DNA of 64,000 nt from Pseudomonas fragi (GTDB lineage Bacteria > Pseudomonadota > Gammaproteobacteria > Pseudomonadales > Pseudomonadaceae): contig NZ_CP104861.1 of NCBI RefSeq assembly GCF_025426255.1, positions 1,550,001 through 1,614,000 of the forward strand. Reading direction: 5' to 3'. The translations under genes and the position numbers were made by a program. The notes under the pieces are model-generated. The model had not been told where the DNA came from, searched no databases, and saw only the letters and a list, made by a program, of their open reading frames with translations. Below, piece after piece: positions 25,008 to 35,040 of the stretch (position 1 is its first letter; the number at the start of each line of letters is the position of its first letter).

Positions 25008-27167
25008 TCAATCCTTCTGCAATATTCCGCTGCCCGCAGTTACCACCTGCACACTCAGGCGCGGGGTCGCCAGGTCCAGCCCGGCTTCATCCAGATGCCG
25101 TTTGAGCGACAGGTTGAATGCCCGCGACACTTCCCATTGCTTGATCGGAGCAGTCTTGAAACGAGCACGCAAAATGGCGCTGCCGGACTCGAAACTCTCA
25201 ACCCCCTGGATCTCCAGTGGTGACCAGATATTGCGTCGCTGCAGGGGGTCGGTGCGCATCTTCTGACCGACTTCGCGCATCAGTTTTATCGCGTCGTCGA
25301 TGTCCATGTTGTAGGGGATCGCAACCCGAAAGATGGCGTAGCCAAATTCGCGGGAATAGTTCTTGATGCTTTTGATTTCGCTGAACGGGATGGTGTGCAC
25401 GATGCCGTCGATGTCCCGCAGGCGTACCGTACGAATCGTCAGCCCTTCAACAGTGCCCAGGTGCCCACCGACATCGACGTAGTCGTCGATGGCCAGGGAG
25501 TCTTCAATGATGATGAACAGGCCGGTGATCAGGTCGGCTACCAGTGACTGTGCACCAAAGCCGATGGCCAGACCGATCACACCGGCACCCGCCAGCAGGG
25601 GGGTGACGTTCATGCCCATATTGGCCAGGGCAACGATCAGCGCAATGATGAAGATCGCCACGAACAGCACGTTGCGAATCAGCGGCATCATGGTTTGGGC
25701 GCGCGCATTGGCCAGACCTTTGCGCGAGCGGGTCAGGGCGTGATGCACTGCGGTGTCGGAAAGAATCCAGATCAGCCAGGCAAACAGCAGAGTGCCGCCG
25801 AGGCTGAACAGCTTGACGCTGATCTCGTGCCCTTCACCCTCGGTGAAGCTGATCAGGGACATGCCCCAGACCCGCAGGCCCAGTTCGATGAACACCAGCC
25901 ACACAACCAGATGCGCCAGGGTATAGAGGAAGCTTGTCAGACGTTCGGAATACAGCGCGTGACGCTTGTGTCCGCGTTGCGGTTTTTGCGAATGACGTCG
26001 CACCAGCCCGTTGATCACCATGCACAACACCACCAGCACGGTGCAGATCAGTGACTGGCGCAATGCAGTGCTGGTATCGCCTGCCGAGACAAACGTCGCG
26101 ACCAGCGAAACACCAACCAGAATCAGTGCCGGTATATACCAGTAGGTACCGAGGATCTCGATGCTGTCGCTCAAGGCGCGGCGGGTCAGGCGCCGCGACA
26201 ATGGCTGGTTGCGGATCAGGTGGGCGATGGGGCGGCGGAACCGGATAATAAACAACCCGGTGGACAGCGCGGCCATCACATTGGCAAACGTAGCTGCCGT
26301 ATGGGCCAGATGCACGCCGAGGGTCGCAACCAGCCGCGGGTCGCTCAGCGCCTCACCAAACGCTGCGAAGCTGCCGATCCACCACAGCGGGCGAAAAGCC
26401 TGGTGCCGCAAAATATGCAGGGCTCGGTGGCGGTGCGGTCCATCGAGCAGCGAGAACAGGATGACGCAAATGGCTGAGAAGCACGTGCCGATAACCAGGG
26501 CATAGGCCAGCACCATCGCCAGGTCTTTGCCCAGCGACGACGGCAGGGCATAGCTCATGTACACCGTGATCATCAGCGCGACCATCCACGGGCCCAGCTT
26601 GCGCAAGGCAAAGCGCAGCATGTCGACGGCCTTGGGGTGTTGCGGCAATTCTTCACTGAGGCCAAAACGCACACGCACACGGTGGCTGACCCAAATCAGC
26701 AGTGCGGCCAGCAGGCTCCAGACCATGATGATCAATGCAAAGGCAAAGATGATCGGTATCCATTCGCTGGCTGGCAGCATCAATGCTTCCAGCTCGTCCT
26801 GGGCCTGTGATATTTCCTTGGACCAGCGATAGCTCGGGCTGTCTGTGCCGGAGAACTGTTTTTCGAGGTCGGCCAGGGTGCTACCGATCAGACCCAGTAC
26901 GCCGATTTCGGCTTCGGGCTGGGCTTTTTTGGTGGCATCGCGCAGCTTTTTCAGGTCAGCCAACAGCTTGCTGCGCTGTTGATCGTTTTCGAGGTTTTTG
27001 ATCACCTCGTCCAGCGATTGACCCAGCGGCTCGCTCGGTTGTGCCTGGGTTTTATCCGAACTACCCAGGATGCCCGGCAAGCCAACGGCTTGCGCCGACG
27101 TCATGGGCAACAGCGTCAGCAGGCAAACCAGCAGGCAATAGGGCAAGGCGAATAGACGAAGAAACAC
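25008..27167 (-). CDS. MscS-family mechanosensitive channel, large multi-pass form (YbiO-like)
   Basis: A 719-residue inner-membrane channel from GTG 27167. A signal peptide (to about 27), a periplasmic coiled segment and about ten membrane helices precede the MscS core. The pore helix reads LLAGAGVIGLAIGFGAQSLV, followed by the beta domain VDVGGHLGTVEGLTIRTVRLRDIDG. It probably releases solutes during osmotic downshift. The extra N-terminal helices resemble Escherichia coli YbiO rather than MscS itself. Transcribed alone. Confidence 0.9.
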   Translation of the reverse strand: MFLRLFALPYCLLVCLLTLLPMTSAQAVGLPGILGSSDKTQAQPSEPLGQSLDEVIKNLENDQQRSKLLADLKKLRDATKKAQPEAEIGVLGLIGSTLADLEKQFSGTDSPSYRWSKEISQAQDELEALMLPASEWIPIIFAFALIIMVWSLLAALLIWVSHRVRVRFGLSEELPQHPKAVDMLRFALRKLGPWMVALMITVYMSYALPSSLGKDLAMVLAYALVIGTCFSAICVILFSLLDGPHRHRALHILRHQAFRPLWWIGSFAAFGEALSDPRLVATLGVHLAHTAATFANVMAALSTGLFIIRFRRPIAHLIRNQPLSRRLTRRALSDSIEILGTYWYIPALILVGVSLVATFVSAGDTSTALRQSLICTVLVVLCMVINGLVRRHSQKPQRGHKRHALYSERLTSFLYTLAHLVVWLVFIELGLRVWGMSLISFTEGEGHEISVKLFSLGGTLLFAWLIWILSDTAVHHALTRSRKGLANARAQTMMPLIRNVLFVAIFIIALIVALANMGMNVTPLLAGAGVIGLAIGFGAQSLVADLITGLFIIIEDSLAIDDYVDVGGHLGTVEGLTIRTVRLRDIDGIVHTIPFSEIKSIKNYSREFGYAIFRVAIPYNMDIDDAIKLMREVGQKMRTDPLQRRNIWSPLEIQGVESFESGSAILRARFKTAPIKQWEVSRAFNLSLKRHLDEAGLDLATPRLSVQVVTAGSGILQKD

Positions 27168-27275
27168 TGGGCGATCAACCTCGAAGGGGGCAAATTGGCC
27201 GAGTGTACGCTAGGGCCCGCGATCATTCATTTCTTGTAACCGATAAATAAACGATTGCGGACGCGGAGCAAAAAA

Positions 27276-27467
27276 TCAGAGCGATGACTCGTTCAGTTTG
27301 GCGAGGATTTTAAAGATGATGGTGCCGAAAATCAGCAGCATGCCAGCCCAAATCATCAGCACGCCGACGCCACTACTGCGTTCGCGGAAGTTGAAGCCAA
27401 TGGTCAGCAGCAGCATGCCGCAGACAATGGGAATCATCATGGAGTGGAACGCAGACGTTTCGAACAT
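27276..27467 (-). CDS. Small two-helix membrane protein, unknown
   Basis: A 63-residue protein with two membrane segments, about MMIPIVCGMLLLTIGF (10-25) and GVLMIWAGMLLIFGTIIFKI (35-54), joined by a charged loop NFRERSSG. The ATG at 27467 is preceded by an AGG-containing site. Length, composition and in-frame hydrophobic pattern look like a real gene. No family recognised. It is transcribed in the same direction as the channel gene, 108 bases ahead of it. Confidence 0.65.
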   Translation of the reverse strand: MFETSAFHSMMIPIVCGMLLLTIGFNFRERSSGVGVLMIWAGMLLIFGTIIFKILAKLNESSL

Positions 27468-27565
27468 GGTTATGGACCTGTGGAAAAGAATGATCCCAGT
27501 CTAGGTCGGATTACGCAGATGTGTGGTGATGTGTGTCAAAAATGAATCGGCCAGATGCGTAGCCT

Positions 27566-27629
27566 GTAGCCGCTGCCGCAGGCTGCGATGGGTTTGGCGG
27601 CCCTTATCGCAGCCTACGGTAGTGGCTAC
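27566..27629. repeat. REP-type inverted pair (short form)
   Basis: Arms GTAGCCGCTGCCGCAGGCTG and a diverged complement with a short loop lie just after the M18 aminopeptidase stop on its downstream side. Confidence 0.8.
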
Positions 27630-27641
27630 AAGGCATTTGCC

Positions 27642-28931
27642 TCATGGCAATTGGTTGCTGGCGTAAAACGCGCTCAACACTTTGACCAGATGCGCCAGGT
27701 CATGGCTGCCGGCCAGTTCGCGGATCGAGTGCATGGCGAATGTCGGCAGGCCGATATCCACGGTGCGCACACCCAAATGGCTGGCGGTGATCGGGCCAAT
27801 CGTCGAGCCGCAACCCATGTCGCTGCGCACCACAAAGCTTTGCACCGGAACTTCCACCGCCATGCACAGGTGACGGAAGAACCCGGCCGTTTCGCTGTTG
27901 GTGGCGTAACGCTGATTGCTGTTGACCTTGATCACCGGCCCGGCATTGAGCTTGGGGCCATGATTGGCGTCGTGTTTATCGGCGTAGTTGGGATGAACGC
28001 CATGGGCGTTGTCTGCCGAGACCAGCAGCGATTTTTGGATTGTACGTACGTACTCGTCGCCGTCAGGCAGCACACGTTGCAGGATCTGCTCCAGCATCGG
28101 GCCATCGGCACCGCAGGCCGAGCAAGAGCCGACTTCTTCGTGGTCGTTGGCCACGAACAGGCAGGTTTCTTCAGTCTCGGTAGTGAGCAGGGCTTGCAGG
28201 CCGGCATAGCACGACAACAGGTTGTCGAGGCGCGCACCGGCGATAAAGTCGCCATTAAGGCCGATGACTGCAGCACTTTGGGTGTCGTAGAAACTCAGCT
28301 CGTAATCAAGCACTACATCGGCATTGAGGCCGTGCTCACGGGCCAGTTGGTCGGCGAGCAGGGCGCGGAAATCAACACGCTCATCGCCTGCCACTTGAGC
28401 CAGGATCGGCGGCAGTTCGGTCTGGGGGTTGATTGCCCAGCCTTCGTTGGCGGTACGATTGAGGTGAATCGCCAGGTTGGGGATGGTCGCAATCGGCGCC
28501 TTGAAATCGATCAGTTGGCTTTCGACCTGGCCATCGCGGCGGAAGGTGACTCGCCCAGCGAGCGACAGGTCGCGGTCGAACCAAGGGGCCAGCAAGGCGC
28601 CGCCGTAGACTTCGACGCCCAACTGCCAGAAACCTTGGCGTTGCAGTTCAGGCTGAGGCTTGACGCGCAGGCACGGGCTGTCTGTGTGAGCGCCGACCAT
28701 ACGAATGCCGCCTTGCAGCGCAGAGTGACGCCCCAGCTTGAAGGCAACAATGGAAGAGTCATTTCGGGTGACGTAATAGCGACCATTGGCTTCGGTGAAC
28801 CATGTCTCGCGCTCGTCGAGGCGTTGGTAGCCTGCAGCCTCCAAGCGTTGCACAAGACTTGCAGTGGCATGAAAGGGGGTAGGGGAGGCCTTCAGAAAGT
28901 CGATCAGGCCTTGGTTCAACTCTTCGCGCAT
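27642..28931 (-). CDS. apeB: M18-family aspartyl/broad aminopeptidase
   Basis: A 429-residue cytoplasmic di-zinc aminopeptidase. The zinc ligands can be placed in [10 protein letters not shown] (His), [10 protein letters not shown] (Asp), [10 protein letters not shown] (Glu), SADNAHG (Asp) and [10 protein letters not shown] (His). [11 protein letters not shown] is a family signature. It removes N-terminal acidic or neutral residues from peptides. In P. aeruginosa, from memory, the same gene precedes rluA-minEDC. It is transcribed with its own promoter region, next to a 145-base repeat. Confidence 0.93.
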   Translation of the reverse strand: MREELNQGLIDFLKASPTPFHATASLVQRLEAAGYQRLDERETWFTEANGRYYVTRNDSSIVAFKLGRHSALQGGIRMVGAHTDSPCLRVKPQPELQRQGFWQLGVEVYGGALLAPWFDRDLSLAGRVTFRRDGQVESQLIDFKAPIATIPNLAIHLNRTANEGWAINPQTELPPILAQVAGDERVDFRALLADQLAREHGLNADVVLDYELSFYDTQSAAVIGLNGDFIAGARLDNLLSCYAGLQALLTTETEETCLFVANDHEEVGSCSACGADGPMLEQILQRVLPDGDEYVRTIQKSLLVSADNAHGVHPNYADKHDANHGPKLNAGPVIKVNSNQRYATNSETAGFFRHLCMAVEVPVQSFVVRSDMGCGSTIGPITASHLGVRTVDIGLPTFAMHSIRELAGSHDLAHLVKVLSAFYASNQLP

Positions 28932-29000
28932 AAGTTACTCCAGACAGCAAGGCCGCGAGTTTAGCGCATTGATCGCAAGAATTGTTGCGGTGCAATTTCC

Positions 29001-29145
29001 GTAGCAGCTGCCGTAGGAACGAGGCTGCGCTCGATTGTGAAGCAATCGTAAAATCTGAGTGCGCGTTTTACCTGATAAAACGCGATGCCTGAATTTACGA
29101 CAGCTGCGCCGCCGACCGCAGCCTCGTTCCTACGGCAGCTGCTAC
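29001..29145. repeat. 145-base palindromic element, second copy
   Basis: The outer arms (29001-29033 and 29113-29145) match with one mismatch. The inner part differs from the first copy and has its own hairpin CGCGTTTTA/TAAAACGCG. It lies between the tandem rluA and aminopeptidase genes. Confidence 0.85.
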
Positions 29146-29161
29146 GGAAGCGCCGCAGCAG

Positions 29162-29797
29162 TCAAAACGGAGCCGGGCACTCAAACCGCAGGCGTTCGCC
29201 GGTTTGCGGGTGGGTGAAACTCAGCATGCTGGCGTGCAGGCACAGGCGCGGCCAGGCGGCCAGGGCTTGTGGATGCGCATAAAGACCATCGCCCAGCAGC
29301 GGGTGACCGATAGACAGCATGTGTACCCGTAGCTGGTGCGAGCGGCCGGTGATCGGCGTCAGCTCAACCCGGCAGTAATCGCCGCAGCGTTCCAGAACTT
29401 TCCAGAAGGTCAGCGCGTTTTTGCCAAATTCGTGATCAACCACGTGCCGGGGCTTGGTCGGTGGGTCGTAACGCAAGGGCAGGTCGATGCTGCCACTGTC
29501 CAGCTCGGGCTGCCCCCAGGCCAGTGCGGTATAGGCCTTTTCGGTTTCACGGTCGTGAAACTGGCGCGACAGTTCGCGATGGGTGTCAGCGTCCCGTGCC
29601 AGCAGAATGATCCCGGAGGTTTCCCAGTCCAGTCGATGGACAATACGCGCCTCGGGATAGCCGTTTTCCTGCAGGCGGGTGATCAAGCAGTCCTTGTTGT
29701 CTTCGGCCCGGCCCGGCACCGAAAGCAGCAGGGTCGGCTTGTTGACCACCAGGACGCCAGCGTCCTCATGGATGATGTGAATATTGGACAACGGCAT
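29162..29797 (-). CDS. rluA: RluA-family RNA pseudouridine synthase
   Basis: A 211-residue enzyme that isomerises uridine in 23S rRNA (U746) and some tRNAs (U32), as known for RluA. The catalytic Asp is in RIVHRLDWETSGI. GRSHQLRVHM and LGHPLLGDGLY-like motifs (here IGHPLLGDGLY) complete the active site. It has no S4 domain, as expected for RluA rather than RluC/D. The gene is transcribed downstream of minE with 90 bases between them, so it may share transcripts. Confidence 0.93.
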   Translation of the reverse strand: MPLSNIHIIHEDAGVLVVNKPTLLLSVPGRAEDNKDCLITRLQENGYPEARIVHRLDWETSGIILLARDADTHRELSRQFHDRETEKAYTALAWGQPELDSGSIDLPLRYDPPTKPRHVVDHEFGKNALTFWKVLERCGDYCRVELTPITGRSHQLRVHMLSIGHPLLGDGLYAHPQALAAWPRLCLHASMLSFTHPQTGERLRFECPAPF

Positions 29798-29887
29798 TAA
29801 AACAGCCTCTTAACAAACGCCAACGGCGACGAGGGAACCTCCCCCGCAAGGAAGGCGCCCAAGTCGCCGTGGTGTCAGCCGGATCGA

Positions 29888-30142
29888 TTAACGGTCAGGC
29901 AGTGTGATGTTGAGTTCCAGAATCGAGCAGCTACCCTCGTTCTCGAGGGCGATCTGTACTTGATCATCCCCGATATTGACGTACTTGCGGATCACCTCGA
30001 CCAGCTCTTTTTGCAGGGCAGGCAGGTAGTCCGGGGTGCTGCGTTGGCCGCGCTCGTGCGCCACGATGATCTGTAGACGCTCTTTCGCAACCGACGCGGT
30101 GCTTGGCGTTTTGCGAGTACGAAAGAAGTCAAAAATGTTCAT
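29888..30142 (-). CDS. minE: Cell division topological specificity factor MinE
   Basis: An 84-residue protein, normal MinE length. The N-terminal amphipathic segment [11 protein letters not shown], the MinD-contact helix [13 protein letters not shown] and the C-terminal dimer domain are all present. It starts three bases after the minD stop. MinE drives MinD off the membrane and confines MinCD oscillation so that division occurs at midcell. Confidence 0.97.
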   Translation of the reverse strand: MNIFDFFRTRKTPSTASVAKERLQIIVAHERGQRSTPDYLPALQKELVEVIRKYVNIGDDQVQIALENEGSCSILELNITLPDR

Positions 30143-30145
30143 TGT

Positions 30146-30958
30146 TTAGTTGCCTCCAAACAGGCGCTCGAAGAATCCCTTCTTCTGTACATCAAGGAAC
30201 CGGTGCTCCACGGTTTTGCCCAGCAGGCGATCAACAGCATCGCTGTAGGCCTGGCCGGCGTCGCTCTGATCGTCAAGGATCACAGGTACGCCCTGGTTGG
30301 AAGCCTTCAGTACAGCCTGGGATTCTGGAATGACGCCCAGCAGGGCCACGGCCAAAATCTCTTTGACGTCTTCAACGCCGAGCATTTCGCCCTTGGAGAC
30401 GCGGTCCGGGTTGTAGCGGGTCAGCAGCAAGTGTTCCTTGATCGGGTCTTCGCCCTTCTCGGCGCGGCGCGATTTGCTGGCCAGCAGGCCCAGCATGCGG
30501 TCCGAGTCACGTACCGAAGACACTTCCGGGTTGGTCACGACAATCGCTTCATCAGCGAAGTACATGGCCAGGTGGGCACCGGTTTCGATGCCTGCCGGGG
30601 AATCACACACCACGAATTCGAAGGTCTCTTTAAGTTCCATCAGAACTTTTTCGACGCCTTCCTTGGTCAGTGCATCCTTGTCACGGGTCTGGCTGGCGGC
30701 CAGCACGTAAAGGTTTTCCAGACGCTTGTCTTTGATCAGTGCCTGCTGCAGGTTGGCTTCGCCGTTTACCACGTTGACGAAGTCATACACCACGCGGCGC
30801 TCGCAACCCATGATCAGGTCGAGGTTACGCAAGCCGACGTCGAAGTCGACGATTACTGTTTTGTGGCCGCGCAGAGCGAGGCCGGTACCGATAGCGGCGC
30901 TGGTGGTGGTCTTACCCACACCACCCTTGCCGGATGTAACCACTAGAATCTTGGCCAA
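30146..30958 (-). CDS. minD: Septum site-determining ATPase MinD
   Basis: A 270-residue membrane-binding ATPase. Deviant Walker A KGGVGKTT lies at 11-18, with the Asp of FDVGLRNLDL following. The C-terminal amphipathic membrane helix is KKGFFERLFGGN. The start is TTG 30958, with AGGGGTG about eight bases upstream; no in-frame ATG is close. It recruits MinC to the membrane and oscillates with MinE. Confidence 0.97.
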   Translation of the reverse strand: MAKILVVTSGKGGVGKTTTSAAIGTGLALRGHKTVIVDFDVGLRNLDLIMGCERRVVYDFVNVVNGEANLQQALIKDKRLENLYVLAASQTRDKDALTKEGVEKVLMELKETFEFVVCDSPAGIETGAHLAMYFADEAIVVTNPEVSSVRDSDRMLGLLASKSRRAEKGEDPIKEHLLLTRYNPDRVSKGEMLGVEDVKEILAVALLGVIPESQAVLKASNQGVPVILDDQSDAGQAYSDAVDRLLGKTVEHRFLDVQKKGFFERLFGGN

Positions 30959-31157
30959 GGTGTTTCACCCCTAAGGAAAAAGGACTTTTTAGCCCCTGAA
31001 TAACATCTCTATGAACGACTGCAGGTGAACAGCCTTGGCGGGGCATTGTTCAGGTTGCGTTTACGGTGTGTAAATGCGGCCTGATTGTTTGTCCCTACAA
31101 GGAAAAGTCTGTTTTCACTACGATTTTGAGATGGTTGGAAAATGGCGAGAGTATCCG

Positions 31158-31895
31158 TTAAAGCCGGGTGATGTTCAACATGTCACTTGACAGACTGATC
31201 TGAACGCCTGTTCCCCACAACGGATCTCGACGCAAGTCTTCAGATACCTTGTACTTGCCTGCAATCGACACCAGTTCGGCGCTCAACTGCTGGCAAAAAA
31301 TCCGGGCCTTGGTGTTGCCTTTATGACCTGCAAGCGCTCGGCCACGCATTGGCCCGTAAACATGGATGTTGCCATCGGCCATAAGTTCCGCACCGGGGCT
31401 GACTGAGGCAATAACTACCAGGTCACAACCTTCGGCATACACCGTCTGGCCGCCGCGTACCGGGCTGGTGATGATTTTCGTCGGCTTGATCACAGGCTCT
31501 GGCGGTTTTTCGGGTTTTTTCGGCTGGACCACTTCGACAGGATCAATCGGTCGCTCGCGTGCGCCTGAAGGCGGCAGCACTGGCAGGTCGATGGCGATGG
31601 CCGCTGCGATGTCTTCAATGCGGTTGGCCCGAATGGCCAGGGTGCGCAAGCCATGCTGGCGGCACACGCGCATCAGCCCGGGCAGATCGATAGCACCTTC
31701 GCCGGCGGGCAGTTTGTCCAACGCCAGTACGAGAGGGGTGTTGCTGAAAAAATTTGGTGCCTGAGCCACTTTGGCGGCCAGTTGGCGGTCCAGTGCCTCA
31801 AGGTTGTTGTGTGCCAGTTCCAGCACCGTAATGGCGAGCATACTGCCCTTAAGCTGGAACACAGGGGCTTGGTCTAGCGATTCGGTTTGGGTCAT
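31158..31895 (-). CDS. minC: Septum inhibitor MinC
   Basis: A 245-residue inhibitor of FtsZ polymerisation. The N-terminal FtsZ-binding domain (to about 110) and a Pro/Lys-rich linker precede the C-terminal beta-helix domain, seen as [20 protein letters not shown] and the [15 protein letters not shown] segment, which binds MinD. It is the first gene of the min cluster. A 199-base spacer separates it from minD, which is unusually wide for this operon. Confidence 0.96.
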   Translation of the reverse strand: MTQTESLDQAPVFQLKGSMLAITVLELAHNNLEALDRQLAAKVAQAPNFFSNTPLVLALDKLPAGEGAIDLPGLMRVCRQHGLRTLAIRANRIEDIAAAIAIDLPVLPPSGARERPIDPVEVVQPKKPEKPPEPVIKPTKIITSPVRGGQTVYAEGCDLVVIASVSPGAELMADGNIHVYGPMRGRALAGHKGNTKARIFCQQLSAELVSIAGKYKVSEDLRRDPLWGTGVQISLSSDMLNITRL

Positions 31896-32013
31896 GGTCT
31901 GTTAACGCGGCTTGTCACTTAAAGTGCTGAGACTTATAACGAGAACGCCCGCGAGCCGCAAGCGGGGTCGAACGATGTAGAATGCCCGGCCATGTGTCTG
32001 TCCGGAATCATTA

Positions 32014-32946
32014 ATGGATCGCCCGCGTTTTCGTGCTGCTTTTTTTCATCCGCGCTTTTGGCTGCTTTGGCTAGGGCTGGGCGTGCTGTGGCTGGTTGTT
32101 CAACTGCCTTATAAAGTCCAGCTGTGTATCGGCCGAGGGCTGGGTGCGCTGATGTACCGGGTGGCCGGTGATCGTCGGCGCATTGCGACGCGCAACCTTG
32201 AATTGTGTTTTCCTGAAAAAACTGCCGCCGAGCGCAAGCAGTTGCTCAAGGACAATTTCGCCTCGACCGGCATCGCTTTTTTTGAAATGGCCATGAGCTG
32301 GTGGTGGTCCCGGTCACGATTGGCCAAGCTGGCCCATGTCGAAGGGCTGGAGCATCTCAAACAGGCCCAGCTGGAAGGCAGGGGTGTGATCCTGATGGCG
32401 TTTCACTTCACCACGCTGGAGATTGGCGCCGCCTTGCTCGGTCAGCAGCACACCATCGATGGCATGTACCGCGAGCATAAAAATCCATTGTTCGACTTTA
32501 TTCAGCGTCGGGGGCGTGAGCGGCATAACGTCGACTCGCTGGCAGTCGAGCGTGATGACGTACGCGGCATGCTCAAGTTGCTGCGCTCCGGGCGGGCGAT
32601 CTGGTATGCGCCTGATCAGGACTACGGCGCCAAGCAAAGTATCTTCGTGCCGTTGTTCGGTATCGAGGCAGCCACCGTGACTGCCACCAGCAAGTTTGCC
32701 CGACTGGGCAAAGCGCAGGTTGTGCCCTTTACTCAACAACGACTGGCCGACGGCAGTGGTTACAAGTTGGTCATTCATCCTCCCCTGAGGGATTTCCCCG
32801 GAGAAAGCGATGAGGTGGACTGCCTGCGAATCAATCAATGGGTCGAACGGGCGATACGTGAGTGCCCCGAGCAGTATCTGTGGGCCCATCGTCGCTTCAA
32901 GACCCGTCCGCCCGGCGAGCCCAAGCTCTACGACAAACGCCGCTGA
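32014..32946 (+). CDS. Lipid A late acyltransferase (LpxL/HtrB family)
   Basis: A 310-residue inner-membrane enzyme that adds a secondary acyl chain (laurate type) to Kdo-lipid A. An N-terminal membrane segment (about 15-33) precedes the catalytic HxxxxE, His131 and Glu136, in AFHFTTLEIG. GMYREHKNP and the APDQDYG motif are family-typical. It diverges from minC and runs with the patatin gene 27 bases downstream. Which paralogue (LpxL1 or LpxL2) cannot be told by eye. Confidence 0.92.
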   Translation: MDRPRFRAAFFHPRFWLLWLGLGVLWLVVQLPYKVQLCIGRGLGALMYRVAGDRRRIATRNLELCFPEKTAAERKQLLKDNFASTGIAFFEMAMSWWWSRSRLAKLAHVEGLEHLKQAQLEGRGVILMAFHFTTLEIGAALLGQQHTIDGMYREHKNPLFDFIQRRGRERHNVDSLAVERDDVRGMLKLLRSGRAIWYAPDQDYGAKQSIFVPLFGIEAATVTATSKFARLGKAQVVPFTQQRLADGSGYKLVIHPPLRDFPGESDEVDCLRINQWVERAIRECPEQYLWAHRRFKTRPPGEPKLYDKRR

Positions 32947-32973
32947 CGCATACCCCTGCGAGGGCGACTCGTG

Positions 32974-34119
32974 ATGAGTGCCGTCGCGCCCGTTACGGGC
33001 CTGATACTGTCAGGCGGTGGGGCGCGTGCGGCCTATCAGGTTGGCGTGCTGGCGGCGATTGCCGAATTGTTGCCAGCAGGCGCGGCTAATCCGTTTCCAG
33101 TGATCGTCGGCACGTCGGCGGGGGCGATCAATGCGGTCAGCCTGGCCAGCGGAGCGATGGATTTCACCCGTGCAGTCGAGAGCCTGACCGCGTTCTGGCA
33201 AAACTTTGAAAGCCATCGCGTATTGCGCAGCGACTGGCCGGGAGTTCTGCGTCAGGCCAGTCGGTTTATGTTCCACAGTCTGCTTGGGCTGGGTTCGCAG
33301 GTACCGGTGGCGTTGCTCAATAGCTCTCCGTTGCGGGACCTGCTTCACGAAAAGATCAATTTTCAGGGTATTGATCAGGCGATTGCCGGGCAGCACCTGC
33401 GCGCGGTGGCGGTGACGGCGTTCGGTTATTCCTCGAGCCAGGCCATAACCTTTTATCAGGGCAAGGGCACTATCGATGGCTGGCTGCGTCACCGACGTAT
33501 TGGTATGCCCACCGCGCTAACAGTAGAGCACTTGCTGGCCAGCTCGGCGATTCCGTTGTTGTTTGCTCCGGTCAGGATTGGTGAGGAGTACTTCGGCGAT
33601 GGCGCGGTGCGTCAGTCGGCGCCTATCAGTCCTGCCCTGCATTTGGGGGCAACCCGGGTGCTGGTGGTGGGGGTCAGCGGTAACCCGCGCGGGCCGGATC
33701 TACAAGGCGCTGAGCCGCGTTACTACAATGCAGCGCAACCTACCCTGGCGCAAATTGGCGGGCATATGCTCAACAGCACGTTTATTGACAGCCTGGAGAG
33801 TGATATCGAACTGCTGGAGCGTTTGAATCACTTCAGCCGCTTGCTGCCCCGGCAAACCGATAATCTTGGGCTGGCGCCCGTGGAAGTGCTGGTTATTGCG
33901 CCGAGCCAACCCATCGACGAGATCGCGGCCCGTCATCGACATGAATTGCCTGTTGCGCTGCGTACATTTTTGCGTGGCCCCGGTGCGACCAAGACCAGTG
34001 GTGCAGGGGTGCTGAGTTACTTGTTGTTTGAGTCGGGCTATTGCCGCGAGTTGATCGAGCTTGGGCGCCGTGACGCGATGGACAAGCGCGAAGCGCTGTG
34101 CCGGTTTTTGCGGGTGTAG
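32974..34119 (+). CDS. Patatin-like phospholipase
   Basis: A 381-residue hydrolase from ATG 32974 (GTG 32971 is directly adjacent). The oxyanion motif GGGARAA is at 14-20, GTSAG at 46-50 gives nucleophile Ser48, and the dyad Asp is in YFGDGAVRQ. It is predicted to release fatty acids from phospholipids. It has no signal peptide. Its position behind an LPS acyltransferase suggests membrane-lipid remodelling. Confidence 0.9.
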   Translation: MSAVAPVTGLILSGGGARAAYQVGVLAAIAELLPAGAANPFPVIVGTSAGAINAVSLASGAMDFTRAVESLTAFWQNFESHRVLRSDWPGVLRQASRFMFHSLLGLGSQVPVALLNSSPLRDLLHEKINFQGIDQAIAGQHLRAVAVTAFGYSSSQAITFYQGKGTIDGWLRHRRIGMPTALTVEHLLASSAIPLLFAPVRIGEEYFGDGAVRQSAPISPALHLGATRVLVVGVSGNPRGPDLQGAEPRYYNAAQPTLAQIGGHMLNSTFIDSLESDIELLERLNHFSRLLPRQTDNLGLAPVEVLVIAPSQPIDEIAARHRHELPVALRTFLRGPGATKTSGAGVLSYLLFESGYCRELIELGRRDAMDKREALCRFLRV

Positions 34120-34133
34120 TTCATGCGATTTGT

Positions 34134-34234
34134 GTAGCCGCTGCCACAGGCTGCGATAAGGTCCGCAGGACCTTCGCATTCGATCAGAATACGGGGGCCG
34201 CTGCGCAGCTTTAGCAGGCTGCGGCAGCGGCTAC
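34134..34234. repeat. REP-type inverted pair
   Basis: Arms GTAGCCGCTGCCACAGG and GCAGCGGCTAC-type complement around an AAGGTCC/GGACCTT hairpin, between two converging genes. Confidence 0.8.
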
Positions 34235-34251
34235 AGATTTTGCCTGTGTGG

Positions 34252-35040
34252 TTACTCGGCGATCTGCAATTTACGCGCTTCGGTGTAGATATAGCGCAAC
34301 TTGTCGTACTCAAACGGCGAGTCGAACTGGCCATAGCGGAAGCTGGTGTTGTAACGCTTGTCGACAGCGCCCAGTACCCAGATCTCGGGGTGGCGGGTGC
34401 TTTCGTGAGGTACGTTGAGGAAGTTGATTTCCTGGTTGACGCCAAAGTCGACCGCCAGACCGGTGGTGTCACGCAAGTTCGACGGCCCGAGGATAGGCAG
34501 CATCAGATAAGCGCCGCCCGGTACTCCATAAAAGCCCAATGTCTGGCCGAAGTCTTCGCTTTGGCGCGGCAGGCCCATTGCCGTAGCCGGGTCCCACAGG
34601 CCGCCAACACCCAAAGTCGTGTTGAGCAGCAGGCGCCCTGTAGTTTCCAGAGAACGGTGGCCCTTGAGTTGCAACAGGCTGTTGAACAGGTTGGGTACAT
34701 CACCCAAATTGTTGAAGAAGTTACTCACGCCTGTACGCAGAAAGCTCGGCGTAACATAGCGATAACCGTCGACCACCGGCAGGAACACCCACTGGTCGAA
34801 GCGGTAGTTGAAGTGGTAGATACGGCGGTTGAGTGACTCCAGCGGGTCATACACATTGAGCGCGTTCATGGTGGCGCGTTCGAACTCGCGCTGATCCAGG
34901 CCCGGATTAAACTTGAGCAATTTCAACGGTTGGGTAAAGCCGTCGATATCCGGCGTCAGCTCCGTGTGGGCCTTGCTGTTATCCGCTTGGGCGAAGCCTG
35001 CGCTGAGCAGGGCGGCAAGAAGCAATAGTTGTTTAGCCAC
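34252..35040 (-). CDS. MlaA/VacJ-like phospholipid transport protein without lipobox
   Basis: A 262-residue envelope protein from GTG 35040, with GGAG seven bases upstream, overlapping the preceding hydrolase gene by eight bases. MlaA signatures are clear: ALNVYDPLESLNRRIYHFNY, LRTGVSNFFNNLGDVP, and GFYGVPGGAYLMLPILGPS. The signal peptide ends GFAQA-D and has no cysteine, so unlike classical MlaA it is not a lipoprotein. MlaA removes surface-exposed phospholipids from the outer membrane. This may be a secondary paralogue tied to the hydrolase. Confidence 0.88.
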   Translation of the reverse strand: MAKQLLLLAALLSAGFAQADNSKAHTELTPDIDGFTQPLKLLKFNPGLDQREFERATMNALNVYDPLESLNRRIYHFNYRFDQWVFLPVVDGYRYVTPSFLRTGVSNFFNNLGDVPNLFNSLLQLKGHRSLETTGRLLLNTTLGVGGLWDPATAMGLPRQSEDFGQTLGFYGVPGGAYLMLPILGPSNLRDTTGLAVDFGVNQEINFLNVPHESTRHPEIWVLGAVDKRYNTSFRYGQFDSPFEYDKLRYIYTEARKLQIAE

